A stretch of DNA of 64,000 nucleotides from Bacteroidota bacterium (GTDB taxonomy: Bacteria; Bacteroidota; Bacteroidia; 2-12-FULL-35-15): NCBI GenBank assembly GCA_029237775.1, contig JAQZBR010000001.1, forward strand, positions 530,791-594,790, in the 5' to 3' direction. This document shows positions 1 to 9,631 of the stretch, piece by piece. Position numbers and translations under genes: made by a program. The notes beneath the pieces are model-generated. The model was not told where the DNA came from, searched no databases, and saw only the letters and a program-made list of their open reading frames with translations. How positions within the stretch are numbered: position 1 is the first letter of the stretch; every line of letters starts with the position of its first letter.

Positions 1-1799
1 GATCACACTTCCGGCCAAAACATCTGCTGCAGAAGGTGTGTAAATTGCATTCGCTAAAGAAGTATTGTTAAACGAACCTGAGCCGTTGCTGCTCCAGACA
101 AACGAGCCTGATCCTCCTCCTGCGATTCCGGAAGCTGCATATTCTGCTCCTTCACAGATTGTTGCATCTGCACCAACAGCCATTGTAGCAACAGGATGAA
201 TTGTCAGTGATACGGTATCGTTAACTGAAGGGCAAGCACCTGCAGGATCATTCGTGCTAAAGTAAAACTCAACAGTTCCATTGGCGATATCTGAAGAGGA
301 AGGTGAATAATTTGCAGACATGCTGGCAGCATTGTCAAATGTGCCTGAGCCTGTACTTGTCCAGATCGCAGAAGAAGCGCCACCACCGATATTGCCATTA
401 AGAACATACTGATTTGTTGAGCAAATGTCAGCATCAATACCGGCATTCACTGTTGGCATTGGATCAATAACAAGTGTCATCGCATCTGAAACGGTTGCAC
501 AAGGACCTGATGGATCATTTGTAGTTAACGTTAAGGTCACCGAACCTGAAGCTATATCAGACAATGAGGGCAGATATGTAGCTGAAGCCAGTGTGTTATC
601 ATCAAATGTTCCTGTTCCGCTTGTTGTCCACGCAAGAGATGAAGCACCTCCGCTGATCGAACCTGTGAGCTTATAAGAAGATCCGGCACAAATTGACGTG
701 TCAACACCTGCATAAGCCCTTGCTATAGGATTTATTACAATATTCATTTCATCCGTTACCGCAGGGCAAGTACCTGCAGGATCGTTTGAAGTTAAAGTCA
801 ATGTTACATTGCCTGAAGTTACATCGGCCATAGAAGGTGTATATACTGCAGAAGCCGATGAGCTGTCATCAAAGCTTCCGGTTCCATTACTTGTCCAGGT
901 CAGGGAAGTGGCACCACCTGATACACTTCCGGATAACGTATAAGTAGAACCTGAACAAATAACTGCGTCTGAGGACGCATTGGCAAGGGCCGCAGGTTCG
1001 ATAGTTAAAACCATTGCGTCAGATACCGCAGGACAAGGCCCGGCAGGATCATTTGTTGTTAATGTCAGGATCAGGTTGCCTGCATTTATATCCGCGTGGG
1101 AAGGTGTGTAAACCGCCAAAGGAGATGTATTATCATCGAACGCTCCGGTACCTGAGCTGCTCCATGTCAATGATGAAGCCGCACCGCTGATTGCACCGGT
1201 AAGTGCATATGTGTTGCCTTCGCAAACTGCAGCATCTGCCCCTGCAAAAGCATTCGACACACGGTTGATAGTGATGGTCATCTCATCAGTAACTGCAGGA
1301 CACATACCTGCAGGATCATTGGTAGATAATGTAAGTGTTACACTTCCAGCTCCCATATCTGCAGACGAAGGTGTATATACAGCACTCGCAGAAGTGTTAT
1401 CATCGAAAGACCCGCTTCCGTTGCTTGTCCATGTTAAAGCGTTTGCACCGCCACCGATAACTCCTGACAAGGTATAAGCGGAGCCAATGCAGATCACTGC
1501 ATCAGAAGATGCATTGGCAAGTGCTGCAGGTTCGATGGTTAATACCATTGCATCTGAGGCTTGCTGACAAGGTCCGGCCGGATCATTAGTGGTTAGAGTC
1601 AGTGTTACATTTCCTGATAAAATATCCGAAGCAGATGGAGTGTAGATGGCATTAGCCACTGTATTATCATTAAATGTTCCGCTTCCACTGGAGGTCCATG
1701 TCAATGAACCCGCACCACCACCGATTATTCCTGACAACTCATAAGTGCTTCCTTCACAAATAGCTGCATCTGATCCGGCATCCGCGGTAGCTACCGGAT
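1..1799 (-). repeat. Type B tandem repeats (~267 bp, 89 residues)
   Basis: About seven units are visible, with the I-C mark near 150, 418, 685, 950, 1218, 1486 and 1750 (roughly 264-268 bp apart). Each unit encodes a segment like GGGASSLTWTSSGSGTF followed by TPSxxD and TLTTNDPAG. The array continues past the window start. Confidence 0.85.
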
Positions 1800-4700
1800 T
1801 TATTGTTAAAGAGGTGCTTTCAGAAACAACCGGGCAACCATTGGCAGCTGCGATTGTATTAGTAATTATGTAAGAACCGATGGCGCTCGTATTAAGATCT
1901 ACAAGTCCGCTTGAAGGATCAATAATTAAACCTGTATTGGATGAAAAAACTCCTGAATAGCCTCCGGTGAAGATTGGCAATGGATCCACGGCATTCTGAC
2001 AATATTCAGCTGCATTGTAATTAAATAAAGCAATTGGTAAAGTTGTGATCGTTATTTGCGCTGTTTCAGCAACAACCGGACAACCATTTGCTGCAGCAAT
2101 AGTATTTGTTACGGTATATGTTCCTGCTGTGCTCGCTGCAAGATCAACTATGCCGCTGGTTGAGTTAATATTAAGACCGCCTGCTGAACTGAATACACCT
2201 GAACTTGCTCCGGCTGCCAGGGTTACCGAAGCGCTACCTGCATTCTGACAATACGGTGAAGCTGTATAAGAGAATATAGCAACAGGCAATGGGGTGATCG
2301 TAATGTCAGCTGAAGCTGTAACAACCGGACAACCATTTGCTGCAGCAATAGTATTTGTTACGGTATATGTTCCTGCTGTGCTCGCAGCAAGATCTATCAC
2401 TCCCGTTGAAGGGTTTATACTTAAACCTGCTGAAGAGGTGAATGTTCCTGCCGCAGCTCCTGCGCTGAAAGTAGGAGAAGTGCTTCCTGCATTCTGGCAA
2501 TAAGGGCTCGCAGTGTAAGAGAATGTTGCAACCGGTAACGGAGTGATAGTAATGTCTGCTGTAGCAATAACTGCAGGGCAACCATTTGCTGCTGCAATGG
2601 TATTAGTTACAGTATATGTTCCTGCAGTGCTCGTTGCAAGATTAACTATGCCGCTGGTTGAATTAATATTAAGACCGCCTGCTGAACTAAATACTCCTGA
2701 ACTTGCTCCGGCAGCCAGAGTTACCGAAGCGCTACCTGCATTCTGACAATACGGTGAAGCTGTATAAGAGAATATAGCAACAGGCAACGGGGTAATTGTA
2801 ATATCAGCTGAAGCTGTTACGACCGGACAACCATTTGCTGCAGCAATAGTATTTGTTACGGTATATGTTCCTGCAGTGCTCGCAGCAAGATCAATAACTC
2901 CTGTTGAAGAATTAATACTTAAACCAGATGTTGATGTAAAAGTGCCAGCAGCTGCGCCACCGGTAAATGTGGGAGAAGCGCTACCTGCATTCTGGCAATA
3001 AGGGCTTGAATTAAATGAGAATGTAGCAACAGGCAATTGAGTTATCGTAATACTCGCTGTAGCAATTACTACGGGACAACCGTTCGATGCAGCTATGGTA
3101 TTAGTCACAGTGTATGTTCCTGCAGTGCTCGCTGCCAGATCAACTACACCTGTGCTTGAGTTAATGCTCAAACCATTGGTGGAAGTAAATATTCCCGCAA
3201 CAGCACCCGCTGAAAATGATGGAGAAGGATTGCCTCCATTTTTGCAATATGGTGAACCTGTATAACTGAATGTCGCAACCGGCAGTGGCGTAATTGTAAT
3301 GTTGGCGGTTGCTGTCACAGCCGGACATCCATTAGCCGCTGCAATCGTATTTGTAACGGTATATGTCCCCACCGTGCTTGAAGCAAGATCAACAACTCCT
3401 GTTGATGAATTAATACTTAAACCAGATGTTGATGTAAAAGTGCCCGCAGCTGCCCCACCGGTAAATGTGGGAGAGGCGGTTCCTGCATTATTGCAATAAG
3501 GAGAGCCTGTATAGCTGAATGTTGCCACCGGCAATGTTGTAATGGTTATTGTTGATGTGTAGCTTGCTCCTGCACAGCCATTAGATGGAGCAGTTGTATT
3601 CGTAACGGTATATGTTCCTGCCGTGCTTGCAACTAGATTAACTTCACCCGTTGCTGAATTTATTACCAAACCGGCAGGTGCACTGAATGTGCCGGCTATA
3701 CTTCCACTTGCAAAAACCGGAAGCGGATTTGCAGCGTTCTTGCAATAAGGGCTCGAAGGGTAACTAAAATTTCCTGGTGTTAAAGGGCTGATTGTAACAG
3801 GAGCAGTAGCCACAACTGCCGGACAACCGTTAAATGCAGGAACAGTATTCGTCACAGTATAATTACCTGGCACTGAAGAAGAAGGTGTCAGCGTTCCTGA
3901 ATTCGGCTCAACTGTTAAACCGGATGGACTCGAAGTGAAAACACCGTTCGTTCCTCCCGCAACTATAACCGGAGTTGGGTCTGAAGCATTCTGACAATAC
4001 GGGCTTGACGTGTAATTAAAACTCGCAAGCGGAAGCGGAGTGATAGATACAGGAGCCATGTATGAAACAGCAGGACAACCATTCGCAGCAGCGATATAGT
4101 TGGTCACGTAATAATTATCACAAACGCTCGCTGCCAGATCGATCATACCTGTATTTGAATTCAACTCAAGGAACAGGGACGAGGCGCTGAATACCCCGGC
4201 TGAACCGCTACCTGTGAAAGTTGGTAAAGGATTGGTTGTATTCTGGCAATACGGTGATCCGGTGTAAGTAAATGTAGCATCCGGCAAAGCGGTAATTGTA
4301 AGTGAACTCATAGCAACTGCAGCAGGGCAACTTCCCGAAGCGGCAACTGTATTTGTCACTGTATAGGAACCAGGTGTACTCGCTGCAAGGTTCACTTCAC
4401 CCGTTGAAGAATTTATGCTTAGTCCGCTCGTTGAAGAAAATGTTCCTGCTATACTTCCATTATTAAAAACAGGCAGTGGGTTAGTCCCATTCTGGCAATA
4501 AGGACTTGCAGTATATACGAAGTCAGCCGCATTGTATTTTGTTATTGTAACTGTTGTAGATGCAGTTACAGGCGCACAGCCACCGCTTGCAGCAATATAA
4601 TTAACAACCGTATATGTTCCGGGAGTGCTGGCCGCAAGATTAATTTGCCCTTGCGAATTATTCACAAAAACTAATCCTGCAGTCGAGCTGAAAACGCCAG

Positions 4701-6465
4701 CGCTGGCACCAGCTGCATAAATGGGTGATGGGTTGGTTCCATTTTGACAATAAGATGGGCTTGCATAGCTAAATGTGGCAGAAGGTCCTGCTGTTACGGT
4801 AATCGGAAATGTAGCTGTATTAGGGCATGTCGCGCTGGTTGTATAAGTCACCGTATATGAACCAATTGGAGTTGAGGACAAATTGATGTTACCCGAACCT
4901 GCCGCGATCGCTAAGCCCGCTGTTCCTGAAAAACTTCCACTGTTAGTGCCTGTAATAAAAGGTGTCGGGTTTGCTGATGTTTTGCAAAAAGTGGGAGACG
5001 AGTACGTAAATCCGGCATTGTCTTTAGGTAAGACAGTGACAATCACCGTTTGTGGTGTTCCGGGACAGTTTCCATAAATAGTAGCAGTAGGAGTTACTGT
5101 ATAAGTTACCATCTGATTAGTAGTGGTATTATTGACAAGTGTATTGCTCATTGTCGTTGCCGACTGAGGGGTTAAACTTTCGCCTGTAACATTCGGGTTA
5201 TCATTCGCAACCCAGGAAAATACTGATGAAAAATTCGCTGCCAAAGGAATATTGAAAGTCCCTCCGGTACAAATTGAAGCTGTAGAAGCACTTATCATAT
5301 AAGGTACAGGTAGGATATAAACTGTAGCAGAATATGATGAACCCGGACAAGTAGCGGTTGCTGCAACAGTATTTGTCACGGTGTACTGATTGGCTGCACT
5401 TGCAGCAAGATTGATTTCACCGGTATTTGCATTTGCAAAAACAAGGCCCGAAGGAGTGGCAGTGAAAATTCCGGGAGTACCGGCTCCGGAAAAAGTTGGA
5501 GCAGGATTATAGCCTAGATTTTTACAATATGCGCCAGGAGTATAAGTAAATGTTGCCACCGGTGAAGGTGCAAGCGTTTTAACTGCTGTCTTTAACGGGC
5601 ACTGTGTTGCATCGCTTACGTTCACAGTATATGTCCCTGTAGTTGATGTGGAAATGGATTGAGAGGTAGCACCGTTACTCCAGTTGTAGGTATATGGAGG
5701 CAATCCACCTGTCGGATTTGCAGTCATTGTTATCGGAGTTCCCGGTGCAGCGCACGTAACTGCAGAAGGTGGATTGATACTCACATTCATATCATTCACA
5801 AAATAAACTCTCACTGTATCTTTGCAAGTTGTACCGCACGAAAGTGTATTCGGGGCGCCTGAAACCTGAAAGTCGATATATGCCGGAGGAGTATTGCTCA
5901 TTGATGTAACCAGCGTAGATGTACAACCTCCTGTGCAGCTCAGATAATTATTATACGCTCCGGTTGCTCCAGGATAAATAGAAGTCCAGACTACAGTAGA
6001 AGGGTTTATATTCGAAACAAAAAGGGTATCTGAACACCCCGTATTTCTGATTGTAATATCGTCAGAAGCTTTACCAATAGAACCTGCTGTTATTGTATAA
6101 TTAGGATGATCACCGCCCGGTTTACAATATGTAATAGTGAATGGAGAGGCGAGTCCCGCAACGCAAAAAGGAACTCCGATTGAAACCGGAGGCCCGCAGT
6201 TAACCTGATAAAAAGCAGATCCCGATGGAGAAGGATTTGACACTTTAAAGTTGATCAGGTCTGTGTTAGGATTTAATGTGACATTAAACCTCACACAGTT
6301 CGAAGAGCCGCAACATACTCCTGATCTCCCCGTATTGGTTAGCGTCCAGGTAGTGTCTGAAGCTGCCGTGAAATTCACACTAAAATTCGGAGCCGTACAC
6401 TGCTGTGCGATTACTGAGTTCAGAAATAAGAACTTCAAGAATATAATAAGAGTAAATTTTTTCAT
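1..6465 (-). CDS. Giant repetitive secreted adhesin-like protein (N-terminal 2155 codons, 3' end outside window)
   Basis: The minus frame is open without a stop from the ATG at 6465 to the window edge. The start MKKFTLIIFLKFLFLNSVIA looks like a signal peptide ending before QQ. After about 280 unique residues with several Cys pairs comes a long array of ~83-residue units. Each has a YCQN or YCKN mark, an INSSTG-like turn, a TYTVTNT strand and an NGCP mark. The most C-terminal part in the window switches to ~89-residue units rich in TWTSSGSG, TPSxxD and TLTTNDPAG. Composition is Gly/Ser/Thr/Ala with two Cys per 83-residue unit. Such beta-sandwich arrays are usual in Bacteroidota surface adhesins ending in a gliding or T9SS sorting domain, but that end cannot be seen here. 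Adhesion is inferred from architecture only. No frameshift was found when I translated the whole length. Confidence 0.88.
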   Translation of the reverse strand, partial: MKKFTLIIFLKFLFLNSVIAQQCTAPNFSVNFTAASDTTWTLTNTGRSGVCCGSSNCVRFNVTLNPNTDLINFKVSNPSPSGSAFYQVNCGPPVSIGVPFCVAGLASPFTITYCKPGGDHPNYTITAGSIGKASDDITIRNTGCSDTLFVSNINPSTVVWTSIYPGATGAYNNYLSCTGGCTSTLVTSMSNTPPAYIDFQVSGAPNTLSCGTTCKDTVRVYFVNDMNVSINPPSAVTCAAPGTPITMTANPTGGLPPYTYNWSNGATSQSISTSTTGTYTVNVSDATQCPLKTAVKTLAPSPVATFTYTPGAYCKNLGYNPAPTFSGAGTPGIFTATPSGLVFANANTGEINLAASAANQYTVTNTVAATATCPGSSYSATVYILPVPYMISASTASICTGGTFNIPLAANFSSVFSWVANDNPNVTGESLTPQSATTMSNTLVNNTTTNQMVTYTVTPTATIYGNCPGTPQTVIVTVLPKDNAGFTYSSPTFCKTSANPTPFITGTNSGSFSGTAGLAIAAGSGNINLSSTPIGSYTVTYTTSATCPNTATFPITVTAGPSATFSYASPSYCQNGTNPSPIYAAGASAGVFSSTAGLVFVNNSQGQINLAASTPGTYTVVNYIAASGGCAPVTASTTVTITKYNAADFVYTASPYCQNGTNPLPVFNNGSIAGTFSSTSGLSINSSTGEVNLAASTPGSYTVTNTVAASGSCPAAVAMSSLTITALPDATFTYTGSPYCQNTTNPLPTFTGSGSAGVFSASSLFLELNSNTGMIDLAASVCDNYYVTNYIAAANGCPAVSYMAPVSITPLPLASFNYTSSPYCQNASDPTPVIVAGGTNGVFTSSPSGLTVEPNSGTLTPSSSVPGNYTVTNTVPAFNGCPAVVATAPVTISPLTPGNFSYPSSPYCKNAANPLPVFASGSIAGTFSAPAGLVINSATGEVNLVASTAGTYTVTNTTAPSNGCAGASYTSTITITTLPVATFSYTGSPYCNNAGTASPTFTGGAAAGTFTSTSGLSINSSTGVVDLASSTVGTYTVTNTIAAANGCPAVTATANITITPLPVATFSYTGSPYCKNGGNPSPSFSAGAVAGIFTSTNGLSINSSTGVVDLAASTAGTYTVTNTIAASNGCPVVIATASITITQLPVATFSFNSSPYCQNAGSASPTFTGGAAAGTFTSTSGLSINSSTGVIDLAASTAGTYTVTNTIAAANGCPVVTASADITITPLPVAIFSYTASPYCQNAGSASVTLAAGASSGVFSSAGGLNINSTSGIVNLATSTAGTYTVTNTIAAANGCPAVIATADITITPLPVATFSYTASPYCQNAGSTSPTFSAGAAAGTFTSSAGLSINPSTGVIDLAASTAGTYTVTNTIAAANGCPVVTASADITITPLPVAIFSYTASPYCQNAGSASVTLAAGASSGVFSSAGGLNINSTSGIVDLAASTAGTYTVTNTIAAANGCPVVAETAQITITTLPIALFNYNAAEYCQNAVDPLPIFTGGYSGVFSSNTGLIIDPSSGLVDLNTSAIGSYIITNTIAAANGCPVVSESTSLTINPVATADAGSDAAICEGSTYELSGIIGGGAGSLTWTSSGSGTFNDNTVANAIYTPSASDILSGNVTLTLTTNDPAGPCQQASDAMVLTIEPAALANASSDAVICIGSAYTLSGVIGGGANALTWTSNGSGSFDDNTSASAVYTPSSADMGAGSVTLTLSTNDPAGMCPAVTDEMTITINRVSNAFAGADAAVCEGNTYALTGAISGAASSLTWSSSGTGAFDDNTSPLAVYTPSHADINAGNLILTLTTNDPAGPCPAVSDAMVLTIEPAALANASSDAVICSGSTYTLSGSVSGGATSLTWTSNGTGSFDDSSSASAVYTPSMADVTSGNVTLTLTSNDPAGTCPAVTDEMNIVINPIARAYAGVDTSICAGSSYKLTGSISGGASSLAWTTSGTGTFDDNTLASATYLPSLSDIASGSVTLTLTTNDPSGPCATVSDAMTLVIDPMPTVNAGIDADICSTNQYVLNGNIGGGASSAIWTSTGSGTFDNAASMSANYSPSSSDIANGTVEFYFSTNDPAGACPSVNDTVSLTIHPVATMAVGADATICEGAEYAASGIAGGGSGSFVWSSNGSGSFNNTSLANAIYTPSAADVLAGSVI
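1800..4990 (-). repeat. Type A tandem repeats (~249 bp, 83 residues)
   Basis: The YC(Q/K)N-encoding mark starts at 1991, 2240, 2489, 2738, 2987, 3236, 3485 and 3734, which is seven intervals of exactly 249 bp. It continues at 3986, 4238, 4487, 4739 and 4976 with intervals of 252, 252, 249, 252 and 237 bp. One further diverged unit lies near 5515 beyond a non-repeat segment. Adjacent units differ more than units two apart. Confidence 0.9.
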
Positions 6466-6892
6466 TTTTATTTCTTTTTTATTTAGCTATTCAGAAATAT
6501 CTTTCACCTTTAATTTAATTTCAACAGTCGCTGAACACGTTATTTCCATAGGTAAAAATCCTATGCCTCAGTAGATAAAAAATGTGCGTGAATTTTATTA
6601 AAAAGGAAAATAAATAGATAACAACCTAATTATTATAGCCAGTAGCCTTAGAAAAAAAATTGTGTTTTTTTTACCTTCTTTCAGAGAAAAATCTTAATGA
6701 GATTTTTTTCCCTATTGGGATTTAGTCAGTCGAAAAATGTAGTATTTCAGGCATGTTTCTTTCTTAAAAAAAGAAATATCTACTTCCAAAAAATTCCACA
6801 CACGATAACCGAAACAACTTTTAACTATACCTTATATATAGTGTCGAGACTTCATTTACAATTCAGTTATTTAACTACATTTGCAGCATTAA
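6466..6892. other. AT-rich intergenic region between giant gene and tRNA-Ala
   Basis: This divergent upstream region contains no convincing gene. A small AT-rich hairpin followed by T residues lies at 6687-6709 (AAAAATCT/AGATTTTT). The tRNA promoter lies at its right end. Confidence 0.6.
6876..6883 (+). promoter_or_regulatory. -7 promoter element of tRNA-Ala
   Basis: TACATTTG is an exact match to the Bacteroidota TAnnTTTG element. It ends 9 bases before the first tRNA base. Confidence 0.65.
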
Positions 6893-6966
6893 GGGGAATT
6901 AGCTCATTTGGCTAGAGCGCTTCGCTGGCAGTGAAGAGGCGACCGGTTCGAATCCGGTATTCTCCA
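6893..6966 (+). tRNA. tRNA-Ala (anticodon GGC)
   Basis: The 74 bases fold as a full cloverleaf. The acceptor stem is GGGGAAT/ATTCTCC with the G3:U70 wobble pair that defines alanine identity. The D stem is GCTC/GAGC, the anticodon stem CTTCG/TGAAG with loop CTGGCAG (anticodon GGC), and the T arm ACCGG-TTCGAAT-CCGGT. The discriminator is A and no CCA is encoded. A promoter element lies upstream and a terminator downstream. Confidence 0.95.
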
Positions 6967-6981
6967 CGAAGAAGATTCAAA

Positions 6982-7009
6982 AGCATTCCGCTGTGCGGGA
7001 TGCTTTTTT
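6982..7009 (+). terminator. Rho-independent terminator after tRNA-Ala
   Basis: AGCATTCCGC and GCGGGATGCT form a 10-bp stem (one G-U pair) with loop TGT, followed by six T. Confidence 0.85.
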
Positions 7010-7079
7010 GTTTTCAGTGAAATCATCAAAACTTTTCGTTTTGAAAATTTAAACCGAAAACAAGGTATTCTCCACTTTT

Positions 7080-7112
7080 GCCCTCCGAAGCTCTGCAAGA
7101 GCGCAGGAGGGC
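7080..7112. repeat. Nested palindromic element downstream of tRNA-Ala
   Basis: GCCCTCC/GGAGGGC forms an outer stem that encloses an inner GCTCT-GCA-AGAGC hairpin. Just before it, the tRNA 3' end sequence GGTATTCTCCAC recurs (about 7064-7075, also 6956-6967), and TATTCTCCA recurs again at 7189-7197. The rest of 7010-7271 shows no gene apart from the promoter of the next one. Confidence 0.65.
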
Positions 7113-7221
7113 TTCGTCTTTAAAATTAAGTCACCTGAAATTAAAATTCGCTTGAGGGGACCCGTGGAGCTGCTCAAGACAGGGCCTTTATTCTCCAAAC
7201 CAACCATCTGAAATAAAGTAT

Positions 7222-7229
7222 TAGATTTG
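7222..7229 (+). promoter_or_regulatory. -7 promoter element of the TPR-SpoIIE gene
   Basis: TAGATTTG matches TAnnTTTG. It lies 43 bases before the ATG at 7272 and supports that ATG as the true gene start. Confidence 0.5.
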
Positions 7230-7271
7230 CAATGAACACGAACCCTGTACTCAACTTATTCCAACAACAAT

Positions 7272-7559
7272 ATGAAAGTGAACCTAAAACACTTTTGTTA
7301 TTTGTTCTTAATATTTCAAACTTGTAATCTGTGGGGACAGCATACTAAAGCCGACTCCTTATCTGCCCTTTTAGAAAAAGATGTTTTGTGTTCTGTCCCT
7401 TGTATTGGTGACACCACAAAAGCAAATCATCTCCAGCTGCTCTCCTGGGAATTAAGCTTCCGTGATTCTGACACTGCACTCAAACTTACCACAGAGGCTC
7501 AGCGAATAGTCGAAAATATTTGTCGAAAAACGTTGATCCTGATCTTAATAAAGTCATAA
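7272..7559 (+). pseudogene. N-terminal fragment of a TPR-SpoIIE protein, separated by an apparent frameshift
   Basis: The ATG at 7272 begins a signal peptide (MKVNLKHFCYLFLIFQTCN then LWGQ) and a short helical stretch. The frame closes at 7559, while the long downstream frame overlaps from 7520 without its own signal peptide and starts only at a TTG. Adding one A to the A5 run at 7526-7530 would join the two into one protein, reading ...ENICRKNVDPDLNK.... A periplasmic or membrane-anchored TPR-SpoIIE protein normally has such a leader, so I read this as the true 5' end. A sequencing error, a real pseudogene or a phase-variable tract are all possible. Confidence 0.65.
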
Positions 7560-9487
7560 AAAAATACATTGGTGTTTCTTTATTTCAAAGCGGTTCGTAT
7601 TATGATGACAAAGATGAATTCGCAAAATCAATGAATTATTATACCAGGGCACTGAGCCTCTGGAATGAATTGCTAAGTGATAAGAGTCAGACAACAGATG
7701 ATCTGAAAATCAAATCATATAAAGCGAATACACTCGGGAATATTGGAATTGTTTATCGAAGACAGGGAAACTACCCCAATGCCCTTGATTATTATTTACA
7801 GGCGCTTAAAATGGATGAGGAAACCGGTGTAAAAAAAGAGATCGCAACAGACCTCGGAAATATTGGGATTGTTTATTATAAGCTTAAGGATTATCCTAAA
7901 ACGCTGCGTTTTTATTACCGGGCCTTAACCCTTGATAAAGAGATAGGAAATTTAAACGGAGTGGCCAGGCATCTTGGGAATATAGGAAGTGTGTATGCTG
8001 AAACCAAAGATTACGCTAAAGCGCTGGAAAATTTTATGCAGGCTCTGATCCTTGCTGAACGACTTGATAATAAAGGAGGAATTGCGAGACATCTTAGCAA
8101 CATCGGAAGTGTCTATCACATGATGTCGGATTATTCTAAAGCATTGGAATATTACTCCAGGGCACTCGTAATAAAAAAACAGCTCGGCTCAAAAACCCTG
8201 ATGGCAAGTGGGACGCGAAGTATTGGCACCCTCTACACGGCAACAAACAATTTCGCTCTTGCAGAACAATTACTACTTCAATCCTTCCAATTTGCCACGG
8301 AGGCGGGTTCACCGGATGAATTAAAAGAAACATATAAAAGCCTGAGCGAGCTTTATAAAAAAACGGGTCAACATGCTAAAGCCTTATATAATTATGAGAG
8401 ATCAGTAGCTATCGCTGACTCACTTTATAACTCTGAAAAAGACAAAGAAATAACACGTAAGGAATTAACCTACGAGTTTGATAAAAAAGAGTCTTTATTA
8501 AAAGCTGAACACGAGAAAGAAAAGGTCATTGCAGAATTAAATAAGAAAAAGCAAAACATCATTCTGTTATTTGTTTCCATCGGCCTTCTTCTCGTATTTA
8601 TTTTCTCCGCGTTCGTTTTTAAAGCTTTGAAGGTCACACGCAGACAAAAGCAGTTGATTGAAGAAAAGAGTCGGCAAACGGAAGAACAAAAAAAGATCAT
8701 CGAACATCAAAGGGACATTGTTGAGCAAAAAAATAAAGACATTATCGATTCGATAAATTATGCCAAACGGATCCAGGAAGCTCTTTTAAAAGAGGAAGAA
8801 TATGTTACTGAACATCTGCCGGAACATTTTATTTTATTTAAGCCTAAAGATATTGTGAGTGGTGATTTTTACTGGGCGTTGGAAAAAGAGGAGCATTTCT
8901 ATATCGCGGCAGTGGATTGCACAGGCCATGGTGTGCCCGGGGCCTTCATGAGTATGTTAGGGGTCGCCTTTTTAAACGAAATAACATCTGCAAGCAGGAT
9001 CCTTAGTCCTGCAGAGATCCTCGAAGAACTGCGTCATAAAATCGTAAAGGAACTTGGGCAATCCGGAAAGGACCATGAATCAAAGGATGGCATGGATATG
9101 TCCCTGGTGCGTCTAAACCTTAAAACCAATGAACTTCAATGGGCGGGAGCAAACAATCCCTTATATATCATATCGGACGGAAAACTCCAGGAATTAAAAC
9201 CCGACAAACAATGTATAGGGTTTGAACATGATATGCAGCCTTTTAAAAACCACAACCTGACACTGGCAAAAGCCTCATCTTTTTACCTCTTTACTGATGG
9301 ATACGCTGATCAATTCGGTGGAAACAAAGGCAAAAAATTTAAAAATAACCAACTAAAAGATCTGTTGATTGACTTGAACGACAAAAGCCTCGAAGTTCAA
9401 AAAAACATTCTTGATCAAACATTCATTGATTGGAAAGGTAACCTTGAACAGGTGGACGATGTTTGTATCGTAGGAGTAAAAGTCTGA
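7520..9487 (+). CDS. TPR-repeat SpoIIE/PPM-type protein phosphatase (frameshifted 5' end)
   Basis: The 655-residue frame has about six TPR motifs (roughly residues 35-290, with repeats such as GNIGIVYYKLKDYPKTLRFY). One membrane segment (about 346-368) and a coiled coil follow, then a SpoIIE/PPM domain from about 430 to the end. Its metal-site motifs are visible: DIVSGDFYW, VDCTGHGVPGAFMSM, DGMDMSL, GANNPLY, LFTDGYADQFGG and VDDVCIVGV. The family dephosphorylates serine/threonine phosphoproteins, often anti-sigma antagonists. Here TPRs outside the membrane would sense a signal and the phosphatase would act in the cytoplasm. The real start is most likely 7272 in another frame, because the TTG at 7520 has no signal peptide. 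The partner protein cannot be identified. Confidence 0.88.
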   Translation: MSKNVDPDLNKVIKKYIGVSLFQSGSYYDDKDEFAKSMNYYTRALSLWNELLSDKSQTTDDLKIKSYKANTLGNIGIVYRRQGNYPNALDYYLQALKMDEETGVKKEIATDLGNIGIVYYKLKDYPKTLRFYYRALTLDKEIGNLNGVARHLGNIGSVYAETKDYAKALENFMQALILAERLDNKGGIARHLSNIGSVYHMMSDYSKALEYYSRALVIKKQLGSKTLMASGTRSIGTLYTATNNFALAEQLLLQSFQFATEAGSPDELKETYKSLSELYKKTGQHAKALYNYERSVAIADSLYNSEKDKEITRKELTYEFDKKESLLKAEHEKEKVIAELNKKKQNIILLFVSIGLLLVFIFSAFVFKALKVTRRQKQLIEEKSRQTEEQKKIIEHQRDIVEQKNKDIIDSINYAKRIQEALLKEEEYVTEHLPEHFILFKPKDIVSGDFYWALEKEEHFYIAAVDCTGHGVPGAFMSMLGVAFLNEITSASRILSPAEILEELRHKIVKELGQSGKDHESKDGMDMSLVRLNLKTNELQWAGANNPLYIISDGKLQELKPDKQCIGFEHDMQPFKNHNLTLAKASSFYLFTDGYADQFGGNKGKKFKNNQLKDLLIDLNDKSLEVQKNILDQTFIDWKGNLEQVDDVCIVGVKV

Positions 9488-9631
9488 TAGTAAATTTTCT
9501 TACCTTGGATTGCAAACGCTTGACCGGTCATCCTTCAAAAAATCCCTTCTTCATAAATTTCTTCAAGTATTACTGAATTTCAACCGATATTATTACCTTC
9601 GGCACCACGAAAAATCAGTAAAATTTAAAGC

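Noticed and set aside
1211..3499. Plus-strand frames of 60-90 codons repeated through the giant gene.
   Set aside because: They recur at the 249-bp repeat period and are antisense shadows of the minus-strand adhesin.
1..6465. CRISPR-like regularly spaced repeats.
   Set aside because: The repeats are coding, 249-267 bp long and in frame, with no short repeat/spacer structure and no cas genes.
6697..7098. Short frames on both strands around the tRNA (6697-6915 and 6904-7098).
   Set aside because: They overlap the tRNA or its terminator and have no recognisable protein features.
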